From positions 1-45,842 of the forward strand of contig NZ_BIMF01000031.1 of assembly GCF_004000945.1 (NCBI RefSeq): a stretch of 45,842 nucleotides of DNA, given 5' to 3'. This document shows, in pieces, positions 23,233 to 30,921 of this stretch (position 1 is its first letter; the number at the start of each line of letters is the position of its first letter). Position numbers and translations under genes: made by a program. The stretch is from Paenibacillus lautus NBRC 15380 (GTDB taxonomy: Bacteria; Bacillota; Bacilli; Paenibacillales; Paenibacillaceae). Under the pieces are notes generated by a model. It saw only the letters and a list, made by a program, of their open reading frames with translations. It was not told the DNA's origin and made no database searches.

Positions 23233-23970
23233 ATGGAATCTGCGGAATCGGCCGAACGGATCAGGCTGGAGATCGAACCCGGATGGTTAAAGGGGAAAGT
23301 AGATGAGGCCGTCGAATCATCAGGGACTTGTGAGGTCAGCATTCAGGTGAAGACGCTGAACCCTGCTGCCCGTGAGGCGGTGCTGGCTTATCTGGAGGAA
23401 GACCCGCAGGCGTTGTACCGCCTGCTTGCAGGACAGGATGCCCCTTGGCTCGCCGAGCTGGCGCCGTCGCCCCTGCAGGGCGAAGAGCCGGCCGCCGAAA
23501 CCCGCTGCACCTGCGGCCAAGCGGCCTGCGGGCATGCCGCAGCCTTGCTGGCTGCCGCGGCCCTGCGGCTTGCGGCAGAGCCGCTCCAGCAGCTGACGCT
23601 GCTGGGGCTGCCGCGGGAAGCGCTGCTGGCCGGCGTCTTCGACGCCTGGGCTAAAGCAGCCCCGCCGCCGGCAGGCGGCTCTGCCGCAGAGCAGGCCACC
23701 CGCGCGAAGGAGAAGGGGCCGTCTGGCCCTTCTCCGGGCGAATGGGTGGCCGAAGCGGCGGCCGAGGGCCGATTGCACCGGCCCGGCCCGCAGCTTAGCG
23801 AGCTGGCGGTGCAGTTGTCACCGCCGCCTCCGGCAGATCAGCTGGGCCCCGTCGGCGACTGGACAAGCTTACTGCCAGGCGTTCGCGGCGCTTCCAAAGC
23901 GCTCGGCGTGATTGCCCGCGGAGCGGCCAAGCAAGCCGAGCAGAAGCGCCGCAGCTTGAAGTCGCCGTAA
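23233..23970 (+). CDS. Short SWIM zinc-finger protein
   Basis: The product is 245 residues from the ATG at 23233, chosen for AAGGAGG 8 nt upstream. A SWIM zinc finger (CTCGQAACGH, CxC-x4-CxH) lies about residues 95-104. The rest is Ala/Pro/Leu-rich. SWIM proteins next to SNF2 helicases are usually about twice this length, so this one looks shortened. Codon use is visibly more GC-rich than in the neighbouring helicase gene. The finger probably binds DNA or the helicase. It follows the helicase stop by 68 nt and is probably co-transcribed. Confidence 0.75.
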   Translation: MESAESAERIRLEIEPGWLKGKVDEAVESSGTCEVSIQVKTLNPAAREAVLAYLEEDPQALYRLLAGQDAPWLAELAPSPLQGEEPAAETRCTCGQAACGHAAALLAAAALRLAAEPLQQLTLLGLPREALLAGVFDAWAKAAPPPAGGSAAEQATRAKEKGPSGPSPGEWVAEAAAEGRLHRPGPQLSELAVQLSPPPPADQLGPVGDWTSLLPGVRGASKALGVIARGAAKQAEQKRRSLKSP

Positions 23971-24157
23971 GGTTGGGAATCCATCACAGAATTGTTATGA
24001 ATTTGATAGAAGCGGCACCATAAATCGGGCAATCTGCCGGATATCTGACGTAAACGGAGATGATCCGGCTTGATTCGACAGCTGCTCGTTTGTCCTGCTC
24101 ATTCTGAATAAGGTACAATGAGTGCAGGACAAACCGTGGGAAAGGAAGAAGCAAAAG

Positions 24158-25036
24158 ATGAATGCATTTTCGGGAAAACGTACACGCTTTACAAGCGTAA
24201 TGCTGTCATCCTTGCTGTTAGCAGGGGCCATTCTGGCAGGCTGCCAATCGGATGATACCGGTTCCGGTAAGGAACAGGGTCAGGAATTGCAGTCGCCGGC
24301 AGAGGGCCAGGAAGGAAACACGCTTCCAGAGGGCGGCTCGGGAAATGGTGAGACAGGGGCTGAGAATCAGCCGGCGGATCCGGTCATGGCGAAGCGCAGC
24401 GAGAATGCACTTCAGGCCACGATCCAGGAGAGCGGCGGCAAGCAGGTCGTAACCAACGCAGAGGCCGTTACGGTTGTTGTGAATAAGCAGCGCAGCTTGC
24501 CGGATGGTTATGAACCAAGTGATCTCGTGGAGCCGAATGTTCCCTTTTCTTTTGATGAGCCGCATGAAAAACGGCATCTGAGAAAAGAAGCGGCGGACGC
24601 GCTCGAGGAATTGTTCGATGCGGCCAAAGCGGACGGCATCGAGCTGCGTGCCGTATCGGGATACCGTTCTTATGCCCGTCAGAAAACGATATACGAGAAC
24701 AATGTTCGTACCAAAGGGGAAGCCGAGGCTGATCGTGTAAGCGCGGTGCCGGGTACGAGTGAGCATCAGACAGGCCTTACGATTGACGTGTCTAGCCCAA
24801 GCGCAGGCAATGCGCTGGAGGAAACGTTCGGTCATACGGAGGAAGGGCAGTGGCTGGCGCAGCGTGCGCCGGAATTCGGCTTCATTATTCGTTATCCGGA
24901 AGGGGCGGAGGATATTACCGGCTATGTATACGAGCCGTGGCATATCCGTTATGTAGGCAAGGATCTGGCGCCGGATATTGCCGACAGCGGCTTGACGCTG
25001 GAGGAATACTTCGATGAGGCGAACATTAAACTGTAA
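24158..25036 (+). CDS. VanY-type D-Ala-D-Ala carboxypeptidase lipoprotein
   Basis: The product is 292 residues from the ATG at 24158, with AAAGGAAG upstream. The signal peptide ends in a lipobox (LAGC). A Gly/Glu/Gln-rich linker of about 60 residues precedes the peptidase M15 domain. Zinc-binding motifs SEHQTGLTIDVS (HxxxxxxD) and EPWHIRYVG are intact, as is the SGYRSYARQ motif. The enzyme trims the terminal D-alanine from peptidoglycan stem peptides at the outer face of the membrane. It is a single gene with its own terminator. No vanH/A/X partners are near, so a housekeeping cell-wall role is more likely than glycopeptide resistance. Confidence 0.9.
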   Translation: MNAFSGKRTRFTSVMLSSLLLAGAILAGCQSDDTGSGKEQGQELQSPAEGQEGNTLPEGGSGNGETGAENQPADPVMAKRSENALQATIQESGGKQVVTNAEAVTVVVNKQRSLPDGYEPSDLVEPNVPFSFDEPHEKRHLRKEAADALEELFDAAKADGIELRAVSGYRSYARQKTIYENNVRTKGEAEADRVSAVPGTSEHQTGLTIDVSSPSAGNALEETFGHTEEGQWLAQRAPEFGFIIRYPEGAEDITGYVYEPWHIRYVGKDLAPDIADSGLTLEEYFDEANIKL

Positions 25037-25143
25037 GCTGTGCTAATAGTCGTAGGATAAACGGGACTTTTTATCCTTGTACCTCGGCTTGCGAATCTAT
25101 AAAGTAGAACAGGACCTGCGCAAGGCCGGGCGATGTTCTTGTT

Positions 25144-25193
25144 ATACGAATGAATCCCGGAGCGGCTTGGCTCCGGGATTCATTCGTATTTTA
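25144..25193 (+). terminator. Strong intrinsic terminator after the carboxypeptidase gene
   Basis: A perfect 20 bp stem (left arm 25144-25163, right arm 25170-25189) with a 6-base loop, followed by a short T run. Confidence 0.8.
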
Positions 25194-25302
25194 AGAGATA
25201 AGAAAGCATAAACTTCAGAGGCTTACCATCCTGATCTCGCAAGAAAAACTACCGCTAAATGCGGTCTGTCTTCTGAGAAGGTACGTCGATATACGTTTTT
25301 CT
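25191..25302. repeat. Intergenic repeat element, copy 1
   Basis: About 112 bp similar along its whole length to 32328-32437. Shared blocks are ATAAGA-AG, AACTTCAGA-GCTTACC, TCTCGCAAGAA, CTTCTGAGAA and ACGTCGATA, ending in a T run. CAGAGG can pair with CTTCTG, and CGT/ACG form a small end hairpin before TTTTTCT. It sits between a terminator and a convergent gene. Confidence 0.7.
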
Positions 25303-25320
25303 TAAGAGTCTAGAATGTCT

Positions 25321-25689
25321 TTACTTATTTAATGGCGAGTCTTCATAACCGGGATCATCGTAGCCAGTGTCGTTTAGCTTGCCAAGGATGTTCATGTCCT
25401 CAATGGTTTTGCGGGTGCGTTCATCTCCATGTTCATGGAGAAAGTGGTAGAGGTTTATCGTTCGTTCATCGTATTGATCGACAGCATCATCATGATCTGC
25501 CGACTTATAAGGGACGAATGTCCGTTTAAACGCATACCGATCGCTGCTGCTGACTTCATAGAGGAGCCCCCTCAGCTTTGAGACCTCTTCATCATCCATA
25601 TATACGACATATTCGTTCGTATCGTTCGGTACATCCTGGATCAGATTGTGATTGACTGAAACATAATACGTCTTTTTATCGTTTGTCAT
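25321..25689 (-). CDS. Hypothetical acidic protein
   Basis: The product is 122 residues starting MTNDKKTYYVSVNHNLIQDVPND. It is soluble and rich in Asp, Glu, Tyr and Lys, with no signal peptide or membrane helix; the C-terminal end (NDTGYDDPGYEDSPLNK) looks disordered. GGAGGG lies before the ATG. I recognise no family. It stands alone, convergent with the carboxypeptidase gene. Confidence 0.7.
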   Translation of the reverse strand: MTNDKKTYYVSVNHNLIQDVPNDTNEYVVYMDDEEVSKLRGLLYEVSSSDRYAFKRTFVPYKSADHDDAVDQYDERTINLYHFLHEHGDERTRKTIEDMNILGKLNDTGYDDPGYEDSPLNK

Positions 25690-25843
25690 ATTAAATCCCT
25701 CCAGACTTCGGCAGCTAAGGGCTGCACGGAATAGGACGCGGCTGTAAGCCGACAGTATCCGGCATTGTACTGTCCAGTTTTCTAATCATATACACGTTCG
25801 GGACCTGGATGAATCAGCAGCGGAGTTGGAAGGGGCTTCCTTT

Positions 25844-25872
25844 TTCACATGGGGCAAGGAATTTGGTATGAT
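25844..25872 (+). promoter_or_regulatory. Sigma-A promoter of the zinc-ribbon gene
   Basis: TTCACA (25844-25849), exactly 17 bp, and TATGAT (25867-25872). Predicted start is near 25879, giving a leader of about 188 nt with a GC-rich hairpin (CCGGC/GCCGG near 26020-26033). The rest of 25690-26066 shows no gene. Confidence 0.65.
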
Positions 25873-26066
25873 AGAATCACCATGGCGGCAGTATACTGGA
25901 CGATGAGGAGCATATCATCACGATGAGTAGTATGTGATCGGTAAAAACATGGGGTAGCGGGGTTTATGGCTAGCTAAAAATCGTTAATAACCTTAATGAA
26001 GAGAATATGACAATGTGCCGGCGGCCCGCCGGTGAATCGGGATATGAGAAAGAGGAGGATTCATAA

Positions 26067-26891
26067 ATGAATATTTTACAAAAGCTCAAGGATGGAGCCA
26101 ACCGCGCAACTGAAAAGGCTCAGCACGTGGTGGAAGTAAATAAGCTCAACAGTCAAATTTCAGAAATCGAACAGCAGAAAAACTCGTATTACTTACAGAT
26201 GGGTAAAGTATTCTATGAGGGCTACCGTCAGCAGGATATGACGATGGCAGAAAAAGAAATGGTCGAGCTTGCGCAAACCTGCGATGGATTGCAGGAGCAA
26301 ATCGAAGCGATTCGGAACCGCATTGCGGTCCTCAAGAATGAGCGGGTCTGTGAATGCGGGCGGGTGGTCGCGCTGGACGCGAATTTCTGTCCGTATTGCG
26401 GAAACAAGCTCGCTAATTTGATTCACCCCGAGAAGTCAACATCGGAAGAACCATTGGAGCCTGAGCGCAAGATCATGTTTGATAAACATGAATATGCAGC
26501 GGCTGAAGAACAACAACAGGAACAGGACCCATTGCATACGTATGATTACCGTTCGAATCCGGATCCATACGAGCCGGACATGTATGAACCGGAGCCGGAA
26601 CGGCAGCACGAGGACATGGAGCTGTCTGAACCTGAGGTAAATCCGGAACAGCTGCGTATCGAGCAGGAAGAGCAGGAGAAGGAGCGCCGTCACTGGGAAG
26701 AACTTGAGCGAGAGCGGGAGAGGCAGCTGGAACTGGACCGCCGCATTCGTTTCTGGCAGGAGAATAACCAAAGTCAGGACTATGTTGGTGATGATGAGGA
26801 GACGCGCGATATGGTGAAGTGCCAGATTTGCAGTGTCGACCTGCCAAAAGGCTCGAAATGGTGTCCGCGCTGTGGAGCTGAACAGATTTAA
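26067..26891 (+). CDS. Coiled-coil protein with two zinc ribbons
   Basis: The product is 274 residues. An N-terminal coiled coil (about residues 1-95) is followed by a first zinc ribbon (CECGRVVALDANFCPYCG). Next comes a long Glu/Gln/Pro-rich charged stretch, partly helical, and a C-terminal second ribbon (CQICSVDLPKGSKWCPRCG). Each ribbon has four Cys in pairs. No catalytic motif is seen; this layout suggests a scaffold or nucleic-acid/protein-binding factor. AGAGGAGG precedes the ATG. A TrmB-like regulator gene follows on the same strand. Confidence 0.75.
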   Translation: MNILQKLKDGANRATEKAQHVVEVNKLNSQISEIEQQKNSYYLQMGKVFYEGYRQQDMTMAEKEMVELAQTCDGLQEQIEAIRNRIAVLKNERVCECGRVVALDANFCPYCGNKLANLIHPEKSTSEEPLEPERKIMFDKHEYAAAEEQQQEQDPLHTYDYRSNPDPYEPDMYEPEPERQHEDMELSEPEVNPEQLRIEQEEQEKERRHWEELERERERQLELDRRIRFWQENNQSQDYVGDDEETRDMVKCQICSVDLPKGSKWCPRCGAEQI

Positions 26892-26988
26892 GATATAGGG
26901 ATTCGGACGATCATGCCCTTGCGCGAGTATGAATAAGACAGTGTGAATGATAGAGCAAGCGTTCGAGCATCTTGGGAGGACTAATATT

Positions 26989-27891
26989 ATGGAACAATTG
27001 CTGCATCATTTGCGGAATTTGGGATTTACGGAGATTGAATCGAAAATTATGGTGGACCTTGCTGAGTATGGGCCGGCGGGTGGTTATGAGGTAGCTAAAC
27101 GACTTGGAGCTTCGCGCTCTAATGTCTATGCAGCCATGCAGCGTTTGGAGCGGCAAGGGGCACTTGAGCGAATGGACGGGGAACCCGTCCGTTACCGCTC
27201 GCTGAAGCCGGAGGAATTGACGCGGATGATATCCAGCCGTGTGGAGGCATCACTCGCTTTTGTTGAGAAGAGCTTGCCGCGAGGAAGCGGTACGGCTGCT
27301 CCCTTTCTCAGTATGGAGGGAGATCAGGCGGTGCTTGATGTGCTCGTCCGGGAATTGAAGCGAGCGAAACAGGAGATCGTGGTTGACGTCTGGCGTGAAG
27401 AAGCGTCGCTTCTGCGTGAACCGCTAGCAGAGGCGGAGGCTAGGGGAGTCAAGGTGCTGTGGGCTTGTGACGGCCCGGACCAGGGACTCTCAAGAACGCT
27501 GGCGTGGTCTGGGTGGAACGGCCTTGCAGAGCGCAGAGGAGGCGGCCGGAAATTTTCCTTTGTTGTGGATCGACAGTGGTGCATACTAGGGATGCGCGGC
27601 GGGGAATATGATACAGGAGCGGTCATCACGGAGCATCCGGTGCTGGCGGAGCTGCTGCTGCACCATTTTACTCAGGAGATGGTATTGTTCCAGCTTGAAC
27701 AGGACATGGGTGAGCAGCTGGAAGCCCGTTATGGAGAGCACTTCGGTCTGATTCAGAGCCAGTATCTTAATGCGGAAGCCGAGACTGAAGCTCAGGAAGA
27801 CCTGGCTGCGGAATCGAAATCCAACTCACTAGCGGATTATGAAGCTGATTCTGACCCAATGGACGGGGATACCAATCGAAATACGGCCTAG
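26989..27891 (+). CDS. TrmB-family transcriptional regulator
   Basis: The product is 300 residues from the ATG at 26989, with GGGAGG 9 nt upstream. The N-terminal winged helix (GFTEIESKIMVDLAEYGPAGGYEVAKRLGASRSNVYAAMQRLE region, residues 10-55) is typical of TrmB. The following region resembles the phospholipase-D-like effector domain of this family. The last ~45 residues are acidic and probably disordered. TrmB proteins usually control sugar uptake or metabolism; the target here is unknown. Confidence 0.82.
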   Translation: MEQLLHHLRNLGFTEIESKIMVDLAEYGPAGGYEVAKRLGASRSNVYAAMQRLERQGALERMDGEPVRYRSLKPEELTRMISSRVEASLAFVEKSLPRGSGTAAPFLSMEGDQAVLDVLVRELKRAKQEIVVDVWREEASLLREPLAEAEARGVKVLWACDGPDQGLSRTLAWSGWNGLAERRGGGRKFSFVVDRQWCILGMRGGEYDTGAVITEHPVLAELLLHHFTQEMVLFQLEQDMGEQLEARYGEHFGLIQSQYLNAEAETEAQEDLAAESKSNSLADYEADSDPMDGDTNRNTA

Positions 27892-27991
27892 GGTTCAGGC
27901 TGAGCTCATGAGGACACCCCTCCAGAAGTGACTTTTATCACAGTTAGGCATCATGGTTCATCGTACAATGTAATAAACATATTAGATAGGG

Positions 27992-28018
27992 ACGCCGGGA
28001 TTTATCTTGGCGTTTATT
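27992..28018 (+). terminator. Weak terminator after the TrmB-like gene
   Basis: ACGCC and GGCGT pair across 12 bases, followed by TTATTTG. A 10 bp tandem duplication (CTTAAGATCA twice, 28021-28040) lies just after it. Confidence 0.35.
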
Positions 28019-28132
28019 TGCTTAAGATCACTTAAGATCAGAAACAGGCTGGAATGAAAGTTGCAGCTGGCAGGAGTGCATGAATGCAGCGGTTATAAAT
28101 CGCAATCATGACAACCAAGAGAAGGGGGATGA

Positions 28133-28444
28133 ATGAGCATGGAATGCATCGTTCATTTTACAGTGGGACATAAGGAAGAACCTAAGAAGCTTCGGGGATT
28201 GATTTTTGTTGATAAAGGAGAGAACCCTACAGGTCAGCAGCTGCTCGATATGTTTCATGAAATGGAGTACATGGTGGTACCTGACCCGCATGATGAACTT
28301 CTCTTCAAACCGGAGAATCCCACGGAAAGTTATACTTATATACGTGTAAATGAGCTCGATATGGGTCAAGAAAAATATACGGAAGACCGCAATCTGAAAT
28401 CGCTGCTGAACGAGCTGCTGCCTAAACAACGCACGGGCTTGTAG
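28133..28444 (+). CDS. Small hypothetical protein
   Basis: The product is about 103 residues. It begins MSMECIVHFTVGHKEEPKKLRG and has an alpha/beta look without signal or membrane segments. The GGGGG ribosome binding site fits the ATG two codons further on (28139) at least as well. I recognise no family. It is a single gene between the regulator and the phosphoesterase. Confidence 0.65.
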   Translation: MSMECIVHFTVGHKEEPKKLRGLIFVDKGENPTGQQLLDMFHEMEYMVVPDPHDELLFKPENPTESYTYIRVNELDMGQEKYTEDRNLKSLLNELLPKQRTGL

Positions 28445-28566
28445 CGGCCTGCTGGAGATCATACTGATGCTCGCAAAGAAATGAATAAGCCTATCTGCCT
28501 TCCGCTGACGTCCGCTGGGATTTGTAAAATCCGCTTGTTATAATGGATGTACGGAAGGGGATGGAG

Positions 28567-29664
28567 ATGTTTATTTTCGCAGGAATTGTGGCATTGTTAA
28601 TTTATGGCTTGCTGGTTTATTATATTGGCCGAAGCGTATGGAGCTGGATGAAACCGGGTCCATCCATGGTACTCAAATGGATATACATAGTCGTGCTGAC
28701 CGTGGTATCGACATCGTTTATTTCAGGACGGTTCTTCGGTAACCTCACCGTCCTGAGTGTGATAGGATCGTATTGGATGGCTATTTTCTATGTCCTGATC
28801 ATCCTTCTCCCGTTGATGCACATCATGCTGTGGCTGCTGAGAATGACGGCATTTCGAAGAGATGGCCTGGAGAAGGCGGCGGGATTTATCGTGTTGGTGC
28901 TAATGGTCGTTGTGATCGGTTTCGGTTCTTTTAATGCTTATAGTCCAACGGTCCGCGCTTATGATATTCACGTGGATAAAGAGCCCGGAACATTTGAGGA
29001 ACTGAATATCGTCATGGCGTCCGATATGCACTTCGGCGTCCTGTCAGGAAGAGCCCACGCTTCACGCATGGTGAAGGAGATCAATGACTTAAAGCCGGAT
29101 CTGGTATTGTTACCAGGCGATATCATCGATGACGATCTGGATGCATATTTACGCCAGGGGATCGATCAGATTCTGACCGGTATCCAGGCAACATATGGTG
29201 TGTATGCCTCGCTTGGCAATCATGACCGATTCGAAGGTGAAATTTCGGAGCTGATCGCGGCTCTTGAGCAGAGCGGCATGACGGTGCTGTATGATGAGAA
29301 ATTGACGGTGGAGGGCCTGACGCTGATTGGCAGACGGGATAAACAGGATCAGGAGCGGGCCGAATTGTCCACGATCATGGATGGGGCGGATCTATCCAAG
29401 CCGATCTTTCTGCTCGATCATCAGCCAAATGCGCTGGAGGAAGCACAGCAGCAGGGCGTAGACCTTATCGTTTCTGGGCACACGCACCGTGGGCAGGTAT
29501 TCCCGGCACATCTGATTACGGAGGCCATGTTTGAGAATGATTGGGGGTATCTGCAAAAAGGCCGGATGCATTCCATCGTGTCCTCGGGTTACGGTTTCTG
29601 GGGACCGCCGATTCGTCTGGGTTCCCGCTCCGAGATTGTACAGATCCATGTGACATTTCAATAG
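28567..29664 (+). CDS. Membrane-anchored calcineurin-like metallophosphoesterase
   Basis: The product is 365 residues from the ATG at 28567, which has GGAAGGGG 6 nt upstream. An ATG at 28543 would overlap a good -10 (TATAAT, 28539-28544) and is unlikely. Four N-terminal membrane helices (to about residue 130) are followed by a phosphoesterase domain. The dimetal motifs are D-M-H-F, GDIIDD, GNHDRF and GHTHRGQ. The domain belongs to the YkuE/YaeI-like group, whose members act outside the membrane, possibly on lipid or envelope phosphates. The substrate is unknown. Confidence 0.88.
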   Translation: MFIFAGIVALLIYGLLVYYIGRSVWSWMKPGPSMVLKWIYIVVLTVVSTSFISGRFFGNLTVLSVIGSYWMAIFYVLIILLPLMHIMLWLLRMTAFRRDGLEKAAGFIVLVLMVVVIGFGSFNAYSPTVRAYDIHVDKEPGTFEELNIVMASDMHFGVLSGRAHASRMVKEINDLKPDLVLLPGDIIDDDLDAYLRQGIDQILTGIQATYGVYASLGNHDRFEGEISELIAALEQSGMTVLYDEKLTVEGLTLIGRRDKQDQERAELSTIMDGADLSKPIFLLDHQPNALEEAQQQGVDLIVSGHTHRGQVFPAHLITEAMFENDWGYLQKGRMHSIVSSGYGFWGPPIRLGSRSEIVQIHVTFQ

Positions 29665-29668
29665 ATGA

Positions 29669-29905
29669 ATTTGTTGGACAAAAGCCGTAGCTCCCGATAG
29701 TGCTGGGGTATACCGAGTGAACGCAGGTTTAACCGCTGGCGACATGGGGCTGGAAGGAAACGGCAGTGACATCTTGTTCCGCTGGCAGCAAGCTCATGTC
29801 GGGACTTATACGCTCCGTATCCAGCTGGTTGATATAAACGGCGATATATCGGTGCCCATTGGTGATCCTCTGGAATGGACCATAAACGTTGTGCTAACAA
29901 ATTAA
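29669..29905 (+). pseudogene. Possible gene remnant encoding a beta-sandwich-like fragment
   Basis: An open frame follows the stop at 29666-29668 and can start at a GTG (29717) without a good ribosome binding site. The 62-residue product has a plausible beta-strand pattern (GTYTLRIQLVDINGDISVP and PLEWTINVV) like the end of an Ig-like domain. It ends just before a terminator, so it looks like the 3' end of a former gene. A real small gene is possible but less likely. Confidence 0.3.
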
Positions 29906-29916
29906 TGCACAGGAGG

Positions 29917-29948
29917 GCTGTCCCATGAAAGATATGGGGCGGCTTTTT
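29917..29948 (+). terminator. Intrinsic terminator before the xpt leader
   Basis: GCTGTCCCAT pairs with ATGGGGCGGC (two G-T pairs) across a 7-base loop, followed by five Ts. Confidence 0.75.
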
Positions 29949-30084
29949 CCTTTAATTGACCAGTAGTTTATTATTTCCGTAAATTTTCACTTTATTTTTT
30001 CATAGAGAATGCGTTATACTTCATTCATTCGGAAATATAACATTTACACGCAAGCATTCTAAGGAATTTGGATATCATACATTT

Positions 30085-30152
30085 TCTCGTATAGGTGCAG
30101 GAATCGGCCTGCATGTCTCTACCCGATCACCGGAAATGATTGGACTACGGGT
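30085..30152 (+). ncRNA. Guanine-class purine riboswitch aptamer
   Basis: P1 pairs TCTCGTA with TACGGG. The conserved core is present: TATAGG, a P2 stem, TCTCTACC, a P3 stem (CCCGATCA...TGATTGG), and GGACTACGG. The base at the specificity position (74 in xpt numbering) is C, in GACTA, so it should bind guanine or related oxopurines, not adenine. It controls xpt-pbuX by premature termination at 30225-30277. Confidence 0.93.
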
Positions 30153-30224
30153 TATAGCAGCAGCGGACAAGCCAGGTCATTTCCATTTGATCTCTATGGC
30201 TCACGGTGCGTTTTTGCTGCTTGT

Positions 30225-30277
30225 GCCCACTTGTTTCTTTCCCGGCGAATCGGTGAAAGGAGGAAGTGGGCTTTTTT
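30225..30277 (+). terminator. Riboswitch expression-platform terminator
   Basis: GCCCACTT pairs with AAGTGGGC, with an extended inner stem (TCTTTC/GAAAGG) and six Ts, 36 nt before the xpt start. Ligand binding should favour this stem and shut off the operon. Confidence 0.85.
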
Positions 30278-30312
30278 GCTTGGAATGTGAACAAATTTTA
30301 AGGGGGAGCATC

Positions 30313-30882
30313 ATGCAATTACTGCAGAACAAAGTGAAAGAGGAAGGCATTGTATTAAGCGGACAGGTACTTAAGGTGGATTCGTTCCTGAACCACCAGA
30401 TGGATCCGGTATTGATGAAAGAGGTGGGAAAGGAATTTACGCGATTGTTTAAGGAAGCGAACGTGACTCGTGTATTGACCATTGAATCCTCCGGCATCGC
30501 GCCCGGCATTATGACCGCCCTTGAGATGGAAGTGCCTCTCATCTTTGCACGGAAGCAGAAGTCGCTGACCCTCCGTGAGGATATATTCGTGGAGAAGGTG
30601 TATTCCTTCACCAAGCAGGAGACCAACGAAATTACGGTCGCGAAAAAATTCATCAAGCCTGGCGATAAAGTGCTGATCGTCGATGACTTCCTTGCCAACG
30701 GCGAGGCGGCATTCGGGCTTGCCCGAATCGTAGAGCAGGCGGGTGCCGAAGTAGTAGGCATCGGGATCGTTATTGAAAAAGCGTTCCAACCAGGAGGACG
30801 CTTGCTGGCCGAAGCGGGTTATCGGGTAGAGTCGCTCGTACGGATTGCATCACTTGAAGATGGCGTAGTGACATTCGCATAG
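30313..30882 (+). CDS. xpt: Xanthine phosphoribosyltransferase
   Basis: The product is 189 residues from the ATG at 30313, behind AGGGGGAG; upstream in-frame codons lie in the riboswitch. It starts MQLLQNKVKEEG, and the PRPP-binding loop VLIVDDFLANGEA (about residues 118-130) is intact. The enzyme converts xanthine and PRPP to XMP in purine salvage. It is the first gene of a riboswitch-controlled operon with the xanthine permease, as in B. subtilis. Confidence 0.96.
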   Translation: MQLLQNKVKEEGIVLSGQVLKVDSFLNHQMDPVLMKEVGKEFTRLFKEANVTRVLTIESSGIAPGIMTALEMEVPLIFARKQKSLTLREDIFVEKVYSFTKQETNEITVAKKFIKPGDKVLIVDDFLANGEAAFGLARIVEQAGAEVVGIGIVIEKAFQPGGRLLAEAGYRVESLVRIASLEDGVVTFA

Positions 30883-30921
30883 ACCGAAAGCTAACAATTT
30901 ATTGGGGGGAATCAAGAAGCC

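Noticed and set aside
24158..25036. Glycopeptide resistance cluster from the VanY-like gene
   Set aside because: No vanH, vanA, vanX or VanRS genes are nearby; a cell-wall trimming role is more likely.
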